Shown here piece by piece: positions 7,474 through 16,579 of a stretch of DNA of 64,000 nucleotides (positions are counted from its first letter, which is position 1; each line of letters starts with the position of its first letter). The notes beneath the pieces were generated by a model. That model ran no database searches and was not told where the DNA came from. It saw only the letters and a list, made by a program, of their open reading frames with translations. The DNA lies in NCBI RefSeq assembly GCF_000427625.1, contig NZ_KE386569.1, positions 621,376 through 685,375 of the forward strand, written 5' to 3'. Position numbers and translations under genes: made by a program. This stretch comes from Methylobacter luteus IMV-B-3098. GTDB taxonomy: Bacteria > Pseudomonadota > Gammaproteobacteria > Methylococcales > Methylomonadaceae.

Positions 7474-8934
7474 ATGCGCAGGCAAATCAAAACACGCCGA
7501 AAAATAATCTGGTTATTGGCCGGCCCGTTACTGATCAATGGCTGCGCGCTGTTTCCGGAAGAAGGGGACAGGGCAAAACTGATGGACATGCCGAGCCTGG
7601 AGCAGACTGTACAATCCGGTCAGGCCGCCGAAAAGCGCGTCAGAGAATGGCCGAGAGCGCAATGGTGGCGCGACTTCAGGAACCCGGAACTGGATCGGCT
7701 CGTGGAAACGGCGTTGCGCGGAAGTCCCGCGCTTCGGGTAGCCCGCGCCAGACTTGGCCAGGCGCAGGCCGTGGCCGATTATCAGGCTGCCGAAATGTTG
7801 CCCAGCGTGGGTGCCAGCGCCGACTTGCATCTGCGCCGTTTTTCCGAGACCGATTTCTATGGTCCTACCGGCGGGACAACCGCTATGGGGGCTTACATTG
7901 ACCCGCTCGTGTTTCGTTACCATCTCGATCTTTGGGGCAAGGACAGGGCCGCGCTGGAAGCGGCGCTGGGCAGGGAGCAGGCGCAGGCATCGGAACTGGC
8001 CGTGGCGCAACTGATTTTAAGCACCTCCATCGCGCGCGGCTATTTCCGGCTGTGCTCGGCCGAGGACGAGATCCGGCTGGCCCAGACGCTGGTTGCCAAT
8101 GCCGAGGAAAAGCTGCGCCTCGGCAGGCTGCGCCGGGATAAAGGCATTGACACGCAAGACCCGGTCCATGCCGCCGAGCAGAAACTGGAGGCAGTGCGTC
8201 AGCGGGAGACCAGCCTGTACGCGGAAGCCCAGGTGCTGCGCAATCGATTGGCCGCGCTGGCAGGACAGGGACCGGATTGGGGCAAGGACATCGTCGTCTC
8301 GGAAAATGACTTTGCCGGACCTTTCCCGCTGCCCGAATCATTATCGATAGGTCTGTTGGCTCACCGGCCGGACGTCGCTGCAGCGCTTTGGCGGGTCAAG
8401 GCGGCCGCAAAACTGGTGAAAGTTGCCGAAACCGAATTTTATCCTGATGTGAACCTGGTGGGTTTTGCAGGATTGCACAGTTTGAATCTCAAGGATCTGT
8501 TCCTTTCCAATGGCGCCAGCGTGGCTTATTCGATTGGGCCGACCGTCACGCTGCCTATCTTCGAAGGCGGACGCCTGGAAGCGTCCCTGAAGAACGAACA
8601 GGCCGGTTACGATGCGGCCGTGGAGGGCTATAACGAAGCCTTGCTGGCCGCCGTGCAGCAAGTGGCCGACGCGCTGGCTCACTGGCGCAAAAGCCAGGCC
8701 CATGATGCCGCCCAGGAGCGGGCGCTGCACGCAGCCGAGGCGGAAGCCAGGCTGAACGTTAAGCGCTACCGGGCAGGCCTCAATGCGCGCGACGGCGAGA
8801 TCGATGCGGACAGCCAGTTGATCGAACAGCAACTGAAACTCAGCGAATTACAAGCCGAACATCTTCAGGCCGCGGTCGGGTTGATCGAAGTCTTGGGAGG
8901 CGGATACGAAAACAAGGCAAATAACCATGAATAG
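7474..8934 (+). CDS. NodT-family outer-membrane efflux lipoprotein (TolC-like)
   Basis: This 486-residue protein has a lipoprotein signal peptide with lipobox LING-C (Cys24) and two outer-membrane efflux protein (OEP) repeats with long periplasmic helices. These are marks of the NodT/OprM group of RND/MFS channels. WPRAQWWRDFRNPELDRLVETAL near residues 50-73 is the usual first conserved block. It forms the exit duct for the pump encoded upstream. It starts 4 bp after the MFS gene and its last 8 bp overlap the EmrA-like gene, so the three are cotranscribed. Confidence 0.92.
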   Translation: MRRQIKTRRKIIWLLAGPLLINGCALFPEEGDRAKLMDMPSLEQTVQSGQAAEKRVREWPRAQWWRDFRNPELDRLVETALRGSPALRVARARLGQAQAVADYQAAEMLPSVGASADLHLRRFSETDFYGPTGGTTAMGAYIDPLVFRYHLDLWGKDRAALEAALGREQAQASELAVAQLILSTSIARGYFRLCSAEDEIRLAQTLVANAEEKLRLGRLRRDKGIDTQDPVHAAEQKLEAVRQRETSLYAEAQVLRNRLAALAGQGPDWGKDIVVSENDFAGPFPLPESLSIGLLAHRPDVAAALWRVKAAAKLVKVAETEFYPDVNLVGFAGLHSLNLKDLFLSNGASVAYSIGPTVTLPIFEGGRLEASLKNEQAGYDAAVEGYNEALLAAVQQVADALAHWRKSQAHDAAQERALHAAEAEARLNVKRYRAGLNARDGEIDADSQLIEQQLKLSELQAEHLQAAVGLIEVLGGGYENKANNHE

Positions 8935-10156
8935 CATGCAGGACAGCAAAATCAGCTCGCTCAAAACGGTTTCGAGAAATGAGCGGAAGCGCTTGCGGCG
9001 ATGGCAGGCGCTGCGGGCGCGCCGGCTGGTGGCAGTCACTTCTATCGTCGGCCTGGCAGGGCTTATTTATCTGGGTTACTGGCACTTCCACACCCGGCAT
9101 TTCGTGGTAACCAACGACGCCTATGTCACGGGCAATCTGGCTTCGTTGAAGGCGCAGACCAGCGGCACGATCGTGGACGTGCGCATTGACAATACCCAAT
9201 ACGTGCACGAGGGCGATGTATTGATGCGCCTCGACGGCCTGGATGCTCAAGTCGCGCTGGAGCGGGCGCAGGCCAATCTGGCCGAATCCGTGCGCCAGGT
9301 TGAAATCCTGTTCAGCAAGGCTGAGACGCTGCGCCAGCGGCTTGCCGAAAAGGAAGCCGTGCTCAATCGAAACCGCCGGGACCTCGCGCGTTACCGTAGC
9401 GTGGCTGAGGACGGCGCCGTTTCGGCGCAGCAGATCGAGGATACGCAGTTCGCCGTTCTCGAACTCGAGGCAGCGGTCCGGCAGATCCGCGCCGAATTGA
9501 GCGGGGCCGAGGCGCTGGTGCACGGCGCCGGACTGGCCGATAACCCCAAGGTCCTGCAGGCCGCTGCCGCCCTCAAGCAGGCCTATCTGGACCGGGTCAG
9601 GCAGGAAATCGTGGCGCCGGTTTCGGGATTCGTTGCCAAACGCAGCATTCAGCCCGGCGAGCAGGTACGCCCCGATACGCCGCTGCTGGCCATCGTGCCG
9701 CTGGATTATTTGTGGATAGAGGCCAATTTTCTGGAAAGCGAACTGACTTACGTGCAGCCCGGACAGCCGGTTGAAATCACCGTCGATCTGTACGGGTCGG
9801 ATGTGGTCTATCACGGCGAGGTACTCGGCCTGGGAGCGGGCACCGGCAGCGTATTTGGCCTGCTGCCGCCGGAGAACGCCACCGGCAACTATATTCACAT
9901 CAGCGAGCGCGTGCCTGTAAGAATCGGCCTGGATTCGGAGGAATTGCGCGCGCATCCGCTACGCCCCGGGCTTTCGGCCATCACGCGCATCGATACCAGC
10001 AAACCGGGACGCTCGGTTCTGGAACCTTTGACCACTACGCCGCCGGGAACGTATCTGACCGATGTCTATGATGCCCAGCTCGAAGGCGCCGACAAGCTGA
10101 TTCATAAGACTATCGAGGAAAACCGGCTGCCTGATGTGGCAAGGAGTGAGCGTTGA
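8927..10156 (+). CDS. EmrA/HlyD-family membrane fusion (adaptor) protein
   Basis: This 409-residue adaptor has a basic cytoplasmic N-terminus (RNERKRLRRWQALRARR), one membrane anchor near residues 38-56, a biotinyl-lipoyl-like half (TNDAYVTGNLASLKAQTSG), an alpha-helical hairpin (about 105-210), the second lipoyl half (IVAPVSGFVAKRSIQPGEQV) and a beta-barrel. It bridges the DHA2 pump and the NodT channel across the periplasm. It overlaps the NodT gene by 8 bp. The architecture is standard EmrA. Confidence 0.92.
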   Translation: MNSMQDSKISSLKTVSRNERKRLRRWQALRARRLVAVTSIVGLAGLIYLGYWHFHTRHFVVTNDAYVTGNLASLKAQTSGTIVDVRIDNTQYVHEGDVLMRLDGLDAQVALERAQANLAESVRQVEILFSKAETLRQRLAEKEAVLNRNRRDLARYRSVAEDGAVSAQQIEDTQFAVLELEAAVRQIRAELSGAEALVHGAGLADNPKVLQAAAALKQAYLDRVRQEIVAPVSGFVAKRSIQPGEQVRPDTPLLAIVPLDYLWIEANFLESELTYVQPGQPVEITVDLYGSDVVYHGEVLGLGAGTGSVFGLLPPENATGNYIHISERVPVRIGLDSEELRAHPLRPGLSAITRIDTSKPGRSVLEPLTTTPPGTYLTDVYDAQLEGADKLIHKTIEENRLPDVARSER

Positions 10157-10300
10157 CAGGCTATTGGTCGGCCGCGGATAGTTCTATGCGGTTGAGCTGA
10201 ATGTTCGGACTGCGGATGCGTCCTTTCTCAAGGATGGCTGGAGTCTATCATGGGTAAATGCAGAAGCATAACCGCTCTTGTATCCAGGCAGGCGTGTGTC

Positions 10301-10708
10301 TTACAGGTTGACTTCTACGTCTGATCTTCTAGTGTCGGCATGAGTTTTTTCATAAAGTGTCTGGCAGACGATGCACCGTTTTGCAGCAGGGTAAGCCAAC
10401 AGGCGCTTGAATCCTATCGGCGAGTCGCAGTCCATGCAGTTTCCGTAATGGCCTTCGGCGATGCGTAGCAGCGCGGCATCGATGTCGTTGATTTCATGTA
10501 CATGCCGGTCTATGCTGGCGAGATTGATATCAACGAGAAGGTCCGCCACTGACTCGTCTCCTGAGTCATGGACACTTCCAGCCAACTCCTTGTATTGTTC
10601 ATTATCATAAGATAGCAGTTCCTCGCGTATTTCATGGCGCAGTTCCATAAAGCGGCACTTTAATTGTCTTTTAAAATTGTTGATCTGGAATTCGGATAAT
10701 TTATGCAT
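10301..10708 (-). CDS. DksA/TraR-family zinc-finger protein
   Basis: This 135-residue protein has a helical coiled N-terminal half and a C4 zinc finger (C91-x2-C94, C112-x2-C115) with the family signature YGNCMDCDSPIGFKRLLAYP. It probably enters the RNA polymerase secondary channel like DksA, or is a stress-specific relative. The DESVAD motif (51-56) sits where DksA carries its acidic tip. The ATG at 10708 is chosen because AAAGGAT lies at correct spacing; an upstream start at 10756 has no ribosome site. The gene is not in the dksA–gluQ context, so it is likely an accessory paralogue. Confidence 0.85.
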   Translation of the reverse strand: MHKLSEFQINNFKRQLKCRFMELRHEIREELLSYDNEQYKELAGSVHDSGDESVADLLVDINLASIDRHVHEINDIDAALLRIAEGHYGNCMDCDSPIGFKRLLAYPAAKRCIVCQTLYEKTHADTRRSDVEVNL

Positions 10709-10783
10709 ATTGGAATCCTTTAAGGATGATGATATGTCCAGTATTGAAAAAACCATCGATCAATAGCGACATAGACGGGGCGT

Positions 10784-11029
10784 TTAAACGTTATCAGGGT
10801 CACAGGAGCCGGCTTTTATCCAGACGCCATAATCGCAATGCAATAAGTTGTCGCCACTGCAGACATAAGAACCATGTTCATAACTTCTGTTATTGAACAG
10901 GCAGCTCTTGGCGCCGGGTTGCTGAAGCTTGAAATCCTGGGCTTCCAACGGATACTCTTCAAGGATTGGCGAAGTGGTTAATTCAGGATCAGGGGCCCCG
11001 ACTTGAGGTTTATTAATGCGATCAGCCAT
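10784..11029 (-). CDS. Small DUF1496-like cysteine-containing protein
   Basis: This 81-residue protein has an acidic N-terminal half and a C-terminal module with four Cys (SCLFNNRSYEHGSYVC, then LLHCDYGVWIKAGSC). The spacing and the aromatic/Gly pattern resemble DUF1496, a small beta-rich domain of unknown function. There is no signal peptide. AAGG lies 8 bp before the ATG at 11029. It precedes the DksA-like gene on the same strand with a 75-bp gap, so cotranscription is possible. Confidence 0.6.
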   Translation of the reverse strand: MADRINKPQVGAPDPELTTSPILEEYPLEAQDFKLQQPGAKSCLFNNRSYEHGSYVCSGDNLLHCDYGVWIKAGSCDPDNV

Positions 11030-11551
11030 GGTTGTATGCCTTAATCTAATGATCGAGATGCTTCAATATCGTGGCTTAATATCAGGATGGAAGACGCTTA
11101 ATTGATAAGCCGGTTTGAGTTTTTTGCCAGCGATTGTCGTCATATCGATAAATTCCGCGGTTGTCTTTAATGTTCGCTGGCATCTTGCCGGTGTTCAACT
11201 GCAAGATGGCTTCTACCGCTGACTGCTGCAGGCTTGTTTCATTCCGTAGCTAATCCTCATTATTGATAATCGGGTCCCAAAAACATGAATAATTCAGCGA
11301 ATAAAAACCCGATCCGGTTCGGAGTACTTATAGCGAATTGAGGACATTAAAAGTATTCGTAAGATCACTTAGATAATGATACGGATAGATAACGGCCGGA
11401 TTTGTTTTTTACTATATCGGGTGATTAGTTGAAATGGGTGAATTTGAATGATGGGTTTTTATCTGAGGCGAATTCTGCCGGTTGGACTTTAGCATCAAGA
11501 CGCTGGTGCGGTCGCGTCGACAGGAGACTTTATAAAAGAATAAGGAGAGTC
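11030..11551. other. Intergenic region between divergent genes; nothing specific seen
   Basis: These 522 bp separate the divergent DUF1496-like and degenerate-GGDEF genes. They must contain promoters for both, but no convincing -35/-10 pair, RNA gene or long palindrome was found. In-frame sequence upstream of 11552 could extend the GGDEF protein by 41 residues, but without a ribosome site. Confidence 0.4.
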
Positions 11552-12208
11552 ATGGAAAAGAAAACATCACATCGAGGGCTTGATGATATTGGCAAAGCCT
11601 GGGGCTGGTTATTTGGCAAAAGTAGAAAAAGAAATATCGAAAAAACACAGCATGATGCCGCGGACGAGCAACAAATAGAGAACGCTGACGATGAGCAGAC
11701 ATCCATGAGAGCGGATCAGGATGACCAATTGGCATTGCCTGCGTTAATCGACAGGGTGGAATTGGAGAGGATATTTCCTTTTTTTAGAACGAAAGCCGAT
11801 AGATATGGCATGCGCATAGCTTTTCTTGATGTGTTTGTGGGTGATTGCGTAAAAATGGACTCAATGCTGAGCCGGCAGGAATGCGAGCATTTGTTAAGCG
11901 AGATCCATGACACAATTGTCAGATTAAGCAGAAAAGACGAGTTTGCAGTGAAGCTGGACAGCGGTGAACTGTATTTGTTTGTGCCGTTTTTTCAGTCGGA
12001 GGAAGAGCTTTGCCTGCTATCGGAAAGACTGCTTAAAGGCATTGAAGAAACTATTCAATCGGCAGGCCGAAATATTTCATTATCAAGCCGCGTTGGCATA
12101 TCGATTTACCCGAAGAACGGCAAAACGCTCGATGAATTGTTATCGGCAGCGAATAAAGCGCTTGGTAAGGCCGATACTGTCAAGCGTTCTTACCATTTTG
12201 CCGTGTAA
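11552..12208 (+). CDS. Degenerate GGDEF-domain protein, probably catalytically dead
   Basis: This 218-residue protein has a charged, low-complexity first third (Lys/Arg then Asp/Glu/Gln rich, to about residue 60) followed by a GGDEF fold. The domain ends with the recognisable VGISIYPKNGKTLDELLSAA and NKALGKAD. Where active cyclases have RxGGDEF there is KLDSGEL, so both Gly and the metal-binding acidic pair are lost, and the substrate-binding DxDxFK region is also changed (FLDVFVGDCVK). It may be a structural or c-di-GMP-responsive remnant. The ATG at 11552 follows AAGGAGAG. Confidence 0.8.
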   Translation: MEKKTSHRGLDDIGKAWGWLFGKSRKRNIEKTQHDAADEQQIENADDEQTSMRADQDDQLALPALIDRVELERIFPFFRTKADRYGMRIAFLDVFVGDCVKMDSMLSRQECEHLLSEIHDTIVRLSRKDEFAVKLDSGELYLFVPFFQSEEELCLLSERLLKGIEETIQSAGRNISLSSRVGISIYPKNGKTLDELLSAANKALGKADTVKRSYHFAV

Positions 12209-12379
12209 GCCGGAGCATTCTTGGCTCAAGCGTGCAGATATCGACTAAAGCGCCTTCATGTCGATGCCGTTTGACATCGCTGCACAGGTCATTTCTGCCA
12301 AGTTCATAGGTAGTGACACTCATGTTAATTTACCGCACAATAAGCTATAAACAGGCTAATCATTAAAGGAAGGCTTTTT

Positions 12380-13117
12380 ATGTTTCCAATCAGAGATGAA
12401 AATCCGACAGTCCGTTCGCCAGTAGCGACCATCACCATTATCGGTCTTAACATTGCGGTATGGCTTTTTATTCAGGGTGGCGGAAACGTTTTGCCTCTGA
12501 TCAATTCATTTTGCCTTTACAGCCTGATTCCGGGCGATTTACTGGGTATTGCGCCGCCTGGTACGACGATTCCATTGGTTGAGGACATAGGCTGCGTCCT
12601 TGATGGCAAGGGCAGTGCCAAAACCTTGATCACGCATGCCTTTCTGCATGGCAGCTGGTTTCATATCATCAGCAATCTCTGGTTCCTGTGGATTTTCGGC
12701 GATAATGTCGAGGATTCGATGGGAAAAGTTCGCTTTATAGTCTTTTATCTGGCTTGCATCGTAGCGGCGGCCGGCGCGCAAATCGCCTCCGATCCGGCAG
12801 CGATCACGCCCATGGTTGGCGCTTCAGGCGCCGTGGGCGGCGTGATGGGCGCTTATGCCCGGCTGTATCCCAGGGCTTCTATTTACACCTTGATTCCGAT
12901 AGGCTTTTTTATCACCACGGCGACAATTCCGGCTGTGTATATGCTCGGTTTATGGTTCGTGATTCAGCTGCTCAGCAGCCTGTTCGGTGCGGAAGGACCC
13001 GTCAATGTCGCATTCTGGGCGCATGCCGGCGGTTTTTTAGCCGGCCTGATACTGATAGGCCCCATGCGCCGCCAGGATTATATGGATGAACATCGCCGCC
13101 TGGGCGGCGAAGAATGA
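12380..13117 (+). CDS. Rhomboid-family intramembrane serine protease
   Basis: This 245-residue polytopic protease cleaves transmembrane substrates in the inner membrane. The catalytic Ser is S149 in GASGAVGG and the catalytic His is H215 in WAHAGGF. The upstream loop motif HAFLHGSWFHIISNLWFLWIFG carries the conserved His and Asn residues of the rhomboid core. Six hydrophobic segments fit the minimal rhomboid fold, without GlpG's cytoplasmic domain. The ATG at 12380 follows AAAGGAAGG. The neighbours do not reveal the substrate. Confidence 0.93.
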   Translation: MFPIRDENPTVRSPVATITIIGLNIAVWLFIQGGGNVLPLINSFCLYSLIPGDLLGIAPPGTTIPLVEDIGCVLDGKGSAKTLITHAFLHGSWFHIISNLWFLWIFGDNVEDSMGKVRFIVFYLACIVAAAGAQIASDPAAITPMVGASGAVGGVMGAYARLYPRASIYTLIPIGFFITTATIPAVYMLGLWFVIQLLSSLFGAEGPVNVAFWAHAGGFLAGLILIGPMRRQDYMDEHRRLGGEE

Positions 13118-13298
13118 GCCAGACGCCGCTCATGGCCGATGCCATTAAAGTTCCTTAAACCGGAATTTAAGTCAAACAGACGACCGGTATTTCATTTATC
13201 GCGGTATAATTTGAAACCGAATCAGGCTGTTTCGTACATTTTTCTATTGGTACGAGTTTCTCCGTGTTCGCCCATACGGGCTTTTTATTATTTCTCAA

Positions 13299-15218
13299 GT
13301 GACAGAATTAGACTCTTTCTTCGGCAGTGACGGCGCGTTATCAAAGATAATTTCAGGTTATCATCCCAGGGCGGCTCAAGTTGAGATGGCCGAGGCGATC
13401 GCGCGTGCCGTTGAAGAAAGCCGGAATTTGATAGCGGAGGCAGGAACCGGCACGGGCAAGACTTTCGCCTATCTGGTGCCGGCCATTTTATCGGCCAAGA
13501 AAGTCATTATTTCGACCGGCACCAAGAATCTTCAGGATCAACTGTTCAATAAGGATTTGCCGGTTATCCGCAAGGCGATCAAGAAGCCTTTTGTAGCCGC
13601 GCTGCTGAAAGGTCGCAGCAATTATCTATGCACCTATCGGCTGAAGAACGCGTTTGAATCGACCTTGGGTTTCAACAAGGAAGACGCGGCGGCGCTGGCA
13701 AAGATCCGGTCCTGGGCGCAGCGCACCAAAATCGGCGATGTCTCGGAAATGTCCGAAGTCGCCGAGGCTGATCCTATCTGGTACCAGGCCACTTCGTCGG
13801 CGGAAAATTGCCTGGGGCAGGAGTGTCCCGATTATGCCGAGTGTTTTCTGGTCAAGGCCCGCAAAAAAGCGCAGGAAGCCGAAATTCTGGTCGTCAATCA
13901 TCATTTGCTCTGCGCCGACTGGTCGATACGCGACAGCGGTTTCGGCGAGCTGTTGCCGGACGCCGACGTCGTGATCATCGATGAGGCGCATCAGTTGGCC
14001 GATACGGCCTCAAACTTTCTCGGCATTAATATTGGCGGCAGGCAGCTTAATGATCTGGCCAGCGATGCGCTGGTCGAGTATTTCAAGGATGCGACCGACA
14101 TACCGGCCTTGCGCACGGCCTGTGAAGATCTGGACCACGAAGTCAAGGACCTGCGTCTGGCCTTCGGGATCGAGCTGAGGCGCGGCGAATGGCATGAAAT
14201 TGAAAACAACCCCAAAATAGCCGCCGGCCTGACGGCCGTGAAGGAGCAGTTGCAGCGCCTGAACGACCAGCTGGAGCTGGCTTCGGTCAAAACCAAGGGG
14301 CTGGAGTCGTGTTTCAAGCGCGCCGAAGAGCTGCTTCAGCAATTGAAGATCATTATCGATGACGATAGCGGCAAATGGATTCGCTGGTACGAGGTTCACA
14401 AGAAAACCTTCACTCTGAGCCGGACGCCGCTCGATATCGCGGCCGAGTTCAGCTCGTTCATGCAGCGGCATCAGGCCGTCTGGATTTTTACTTCGGCGAC
14501 GCTGAGCGTGGCGCACAAGTTCGATCATTTCTCGAATAACCTGGGTCTGATCGATGCGGCCAGCGCCAGTTGGGGAAGTCCGTTCGATTATGCCAACCAG
14601 TCGCTGTTTTATCATCCCAAAGGCTTGCCGCAGCCGAATGATCCCGAATTCATTCCGCTTATCATGAATTTCGCCCTGCCGGTCCTGCAGGCCAGCAAAG
14701 GGCGGGCGTTTTTTCTGTTTACCAGTCATCGCGCGCTGAAACAGGCCGAAACGTTGCTGAAAGACAAGCTGGACTACCCGCTGTTGGTGCAGGGCAGTCG
14801 TCCCAAAGGGTTGCTGCTGGAGCAGTTCAAAGTGGCCGGCAACGCCGTTTTGCTGGGCACCTCGAGTTTCTGGGAAGGCGTTGATGTGCGCGGCGAAGCC
14901 TTGTCCTGCGTGATCATCGACAAGCTGCCGTTCTCATCGCCCGGCGATCCGGTGCTGAAAGCGCGCCTGAACGCCATGGAAAGGCAGGGCCGCAATCCGT
15001 TTTTCGAACACCAATTGCCTGCCGCCGTGATTGCGTTAAGGCAGGGTATAGGCCGCCTGATTCGCGACGTCAAGGACAGGGGCGTGCTGATGGTCTGCGA
15101 TCCACGCCTGTTGAAGCGATCCTACGGCCAGATTTTTTTAGACAGTGTGCCGCCCATGAAGCGTACGCGCGATATCGAGGATGTGCGGGCATTTTTTCAA
15201 CAAGAGACTGAACAATGA
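13299..15218 (+). CDS. yoaA: DinG/XPD-family ATP-dependent DNA helicase YoaA
   Basis: This 639-residue superfamily 2 helicase has Walker A EAGTGTGKT (47-55), the DEAH box (near 228) and motif VI QGIGRLIRD. Four Cys placed as in the XPD/DinG iron-sulfur cluster (C111, C171, C176, C182) suggest a 4Fe-4S-dependent 5'-3' helicase for DNA repair or replication-fork processing. The length and the pairing with tsaB match YoaA rather than the longer DinG. The start is GTG at 13299 with no clear ribosome site. Its last 4 bp overlap tsaB (ATGA). Confidence 0.92.
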   Translation: MTELDSFFGSDGALSKIISGYHPRAAQVEMAEAIARAVEESRNLIAEAGTGTGKTFAYLVPAILSAKKVIISTGTKNLQDQLFNKDLPVIRKAIKKPFVAALLKGRSNYLCTYRLKNAFESTLGFNKEDAAALAKIRSWAQRTKIGDVSEMSEVAEADPIWYQATSSAENCLGQECPDYAECFLVKARKKAQEAEILVVNHHLLCADWSIRDSGFGELLPDADVVIIDEAHQLADTASNFLGINIGGRQLNDLASDALVEYFKDATDIPALRTACEDLDHEVKDLRLAFGIELRRGEWHEIENNPKIAAGLTAVKEQLQRLNDQLELASVKTKGLESCFKRAEELLQQLKIIIDDDSGKWIRWYEVHKKTFTLSRTPLDIAAEFSSFMQRHQAVWIFTSATLSVAHKFDHFSNNLGLIDAASASWGSPFDYANQSLFYHPKGLPQPNDPEFIPLIMNFALPVLQASKGRAFFLFTSHRALKQAETLLKDKLDYPLLVQGSRPKGLLLEQFKVAGNAVLLGTSSFWEGVDVRGEALSCVIIDKLPFSSPGDPVLKARLNAMERQGRNPFFEHQLPAAVIALRQGIGRLIRDVKDRGVLMVCDPRLLKRSYGQIFLDSVPPMKRTRDIEDVRAFFQQETEQ

Positions 15219-15898
15219 AATTATTAGCGGTAGAAACGTCCACCGAAGCCTGTTCGGCGGCGCTATTCATAGACGGGGCCGTGGCCGAGCGTTTTGAAGT
15301 ATCGCCCCAGAAACATACCCGGCTGATCCTGCCGATGATCGACGCCTTGATGGCCGAAGCCGGCCTGAAACCGCAACAGCTCGACGCCCTGGCGTTCAGC
15401 CGCGGACCGGGCAGTTTTACCGGCGTGCGCATTGCCACGGGTATCATTCAGGGCATCGCTTTCGGCGCCGATTTGCCGGTCGTGCCCGTGTCCACGCTGG
15501 CGGCCATCGCGCAGGATTTTTTCGATAGCTACGATGACAATGTGTCCTTTACGGCCATGGACGCGCGCATGGGCGAAATTTTCTGGGGCGTTTACCGGCG
15601 CGACGAGCGGGGCTATGCCGAATTGCTGGGCCAGGAAGCCGTCACGCCGGCCGATATGATCGAATTTCCGGAACTGGCCGGCGTTGGCGTCGGTTCCGGC
15701 TGGGGCGTTTATCAGGACATCTTGATGGCCAGGCTGACAGGACTCGTCGAACGGTGCGAGCCCGGCTTATTGCCGCGAGCCGGCGCTATCGCGCGATTGG
15801 GTGCATACGGTTTCGAACAAGGGCTGGCGGTCGATGTCGAACAGGCAATGCCGGTTTATTTGCGCGATAAAGTCGCAAAGAAAGAATCGGAGCGATAA
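15215..15898 (+). CDS. tsaB: tRNA t6A37 biosynthesis protein TsaB
   Basis: This 227-residue ASKHA-fold protein partners TsaD and TsaE to transfer threonylcarbamoyl to A37 of ANN-decoding tRNAs. The signature LAVETSTEACSAALF at the N-terminus, KHTRLILPMID and FSRGPGSFTGVRIA are diagnostic of TsaB (YeaZ). It overlaps the yoaA stop by 4 bp, as in several Gammaproteobacteria, so translation is coupled. Confidence 0.94.
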   Translation: MKLLAVETSTEACSAALFIDGAVAERFEVSPQKHTRLILPMIDALMAEAGLKPQQLDALAFSRGPGSFTGVRIATGIIQGIAFGADLPVVPVSTLAAIAQDFFDSYDDNVSFTAMDARMGEIFWGVYRRDERGYAELLGQEAVTPADMIEFPELAGVGVGSGWGVYQDILMARLTGLVERCEPGLLPRAGAIARLGAYGFEQGLAVDVEQAMPVYLRDKVAKKESER

Positions 15899-15903
15899 TA
15901 CGC

Positions 15904-15909
15904 TATAAT
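15904..15909 (+). promoter_or_regulatory. Consensus -10 box before yciO
   Basis: TATAAT is found 34 bp before the yciO ATG and 5 bp after the tsaB stop. No good -35 hexamer lies 16-18 bp upstream, so it would be a weak or activator-dependent sigma-70 promoter for the yciO–rluB run. Confidence 0.4.
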
Positions 15910-15942
15910 GATTTATCGTTTTTCAACCTACCGCATCAGGCA

Positions 15943-16563
15943 ATGGCCCAATATTTCGAAATCCACCCCGAGAACCCGCAGCTGCGTTTGATACATCGTG
16001 CCGTTGACATCATCCGTAAAGGCGGCGTCATCGTCTACCCGACGGATTCATCCTATGCAATTGCCTGCCATATAGACGATAAACAGGCGCTGGACAGGGT
16101 CCGCCGCATCAGACAACTGGACGATAAACACAATTTCACACTGGTCTGTAAAGACCTGACGCAGGTATCAAATTTCACGAAGATCAGCAATGACGCTTAC
16201 CGGCTGATCAAGGCCTTAACGCCGGGCGCGTTTACTTTCATTCTCGATGCCACGCGCGAAGTCCCCCGCAGGCTTCAGCATCCCAGGAAAAAAACCATCG
16301 GCATACGCATTCCCGATCACCCCGTCACGCAATTGCTGGTTCAGGAACTGGGGGAGCCTTTGCTGAGTTCCACGCTGATATTGCCGGGCGATAGCGAGGC
16401 GCTCACCGATCCCTACGAGATCAGGGACAGGCTTGAACATGAGCTGGATCTGGTCATCGATGCCGGCGTCATTGCCTCCGAACAGACGACTATTATTGAA
16501 TGTTCCGGTAATAGCTGCGAGATTGTCAGACAGGGCAAGGGACTTGCCCCCATGCTCGATTGA
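15943..16563 (+). CDS. yciO: YrdC/Sua5-fold protein of the YciO group
   Basis: This 206-residue protein has the YrdC-like fold related to threonylcarbamoyl-AMP synthase. The N-terminal block KGGVIVYPTDSSYAIAC and the block PRRLQHPRKKTIGIRIPDHPV are conserved. The lysine/arginine loop is RQLDDKHNF rather than the TsaC/Sua5 KGRP type, which places it in the YciO group, whose t6A activity is weak or unproven. It opens the conserved run yciO–M50 protease–scpA–scpB–rluB. Confidence 0.9.
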   Translation: MAQYFEIHPENPQLRLIHRAVDIIRKGGVIVYPTDSSYAIACHIDDKQALDRVRRIRQLDDKHNFTLVCKDLTQVSNFTKISNDAYRLIKALTPGAFTFILDATREVPRRLQHPRKKTIGIRIPDHPVTQLLVQELGEPLLSSTLILPGDSEALTDPYEIRDRLEHELDLVIDAGVIASEQTTIIECSGNSCEIVRQGKGLAPMLD

Positions 16564-16579
16564 TACAGGAAGACAAATT

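Noticed and set aside
8840-9955. Minus-strand ORF of 371 codons
   Set aside because: It is antisense to the EmrA-like gene. The plus strand encodes a normal lipoyl/hairpin adaptor.
13270-13290. Terminator after the rhomboid gene
   Set aside because: GCCC-ATAC-GGGC followed by TTTTT is only a 4-bp stem, and it sits immediately before the yoaA GTG.
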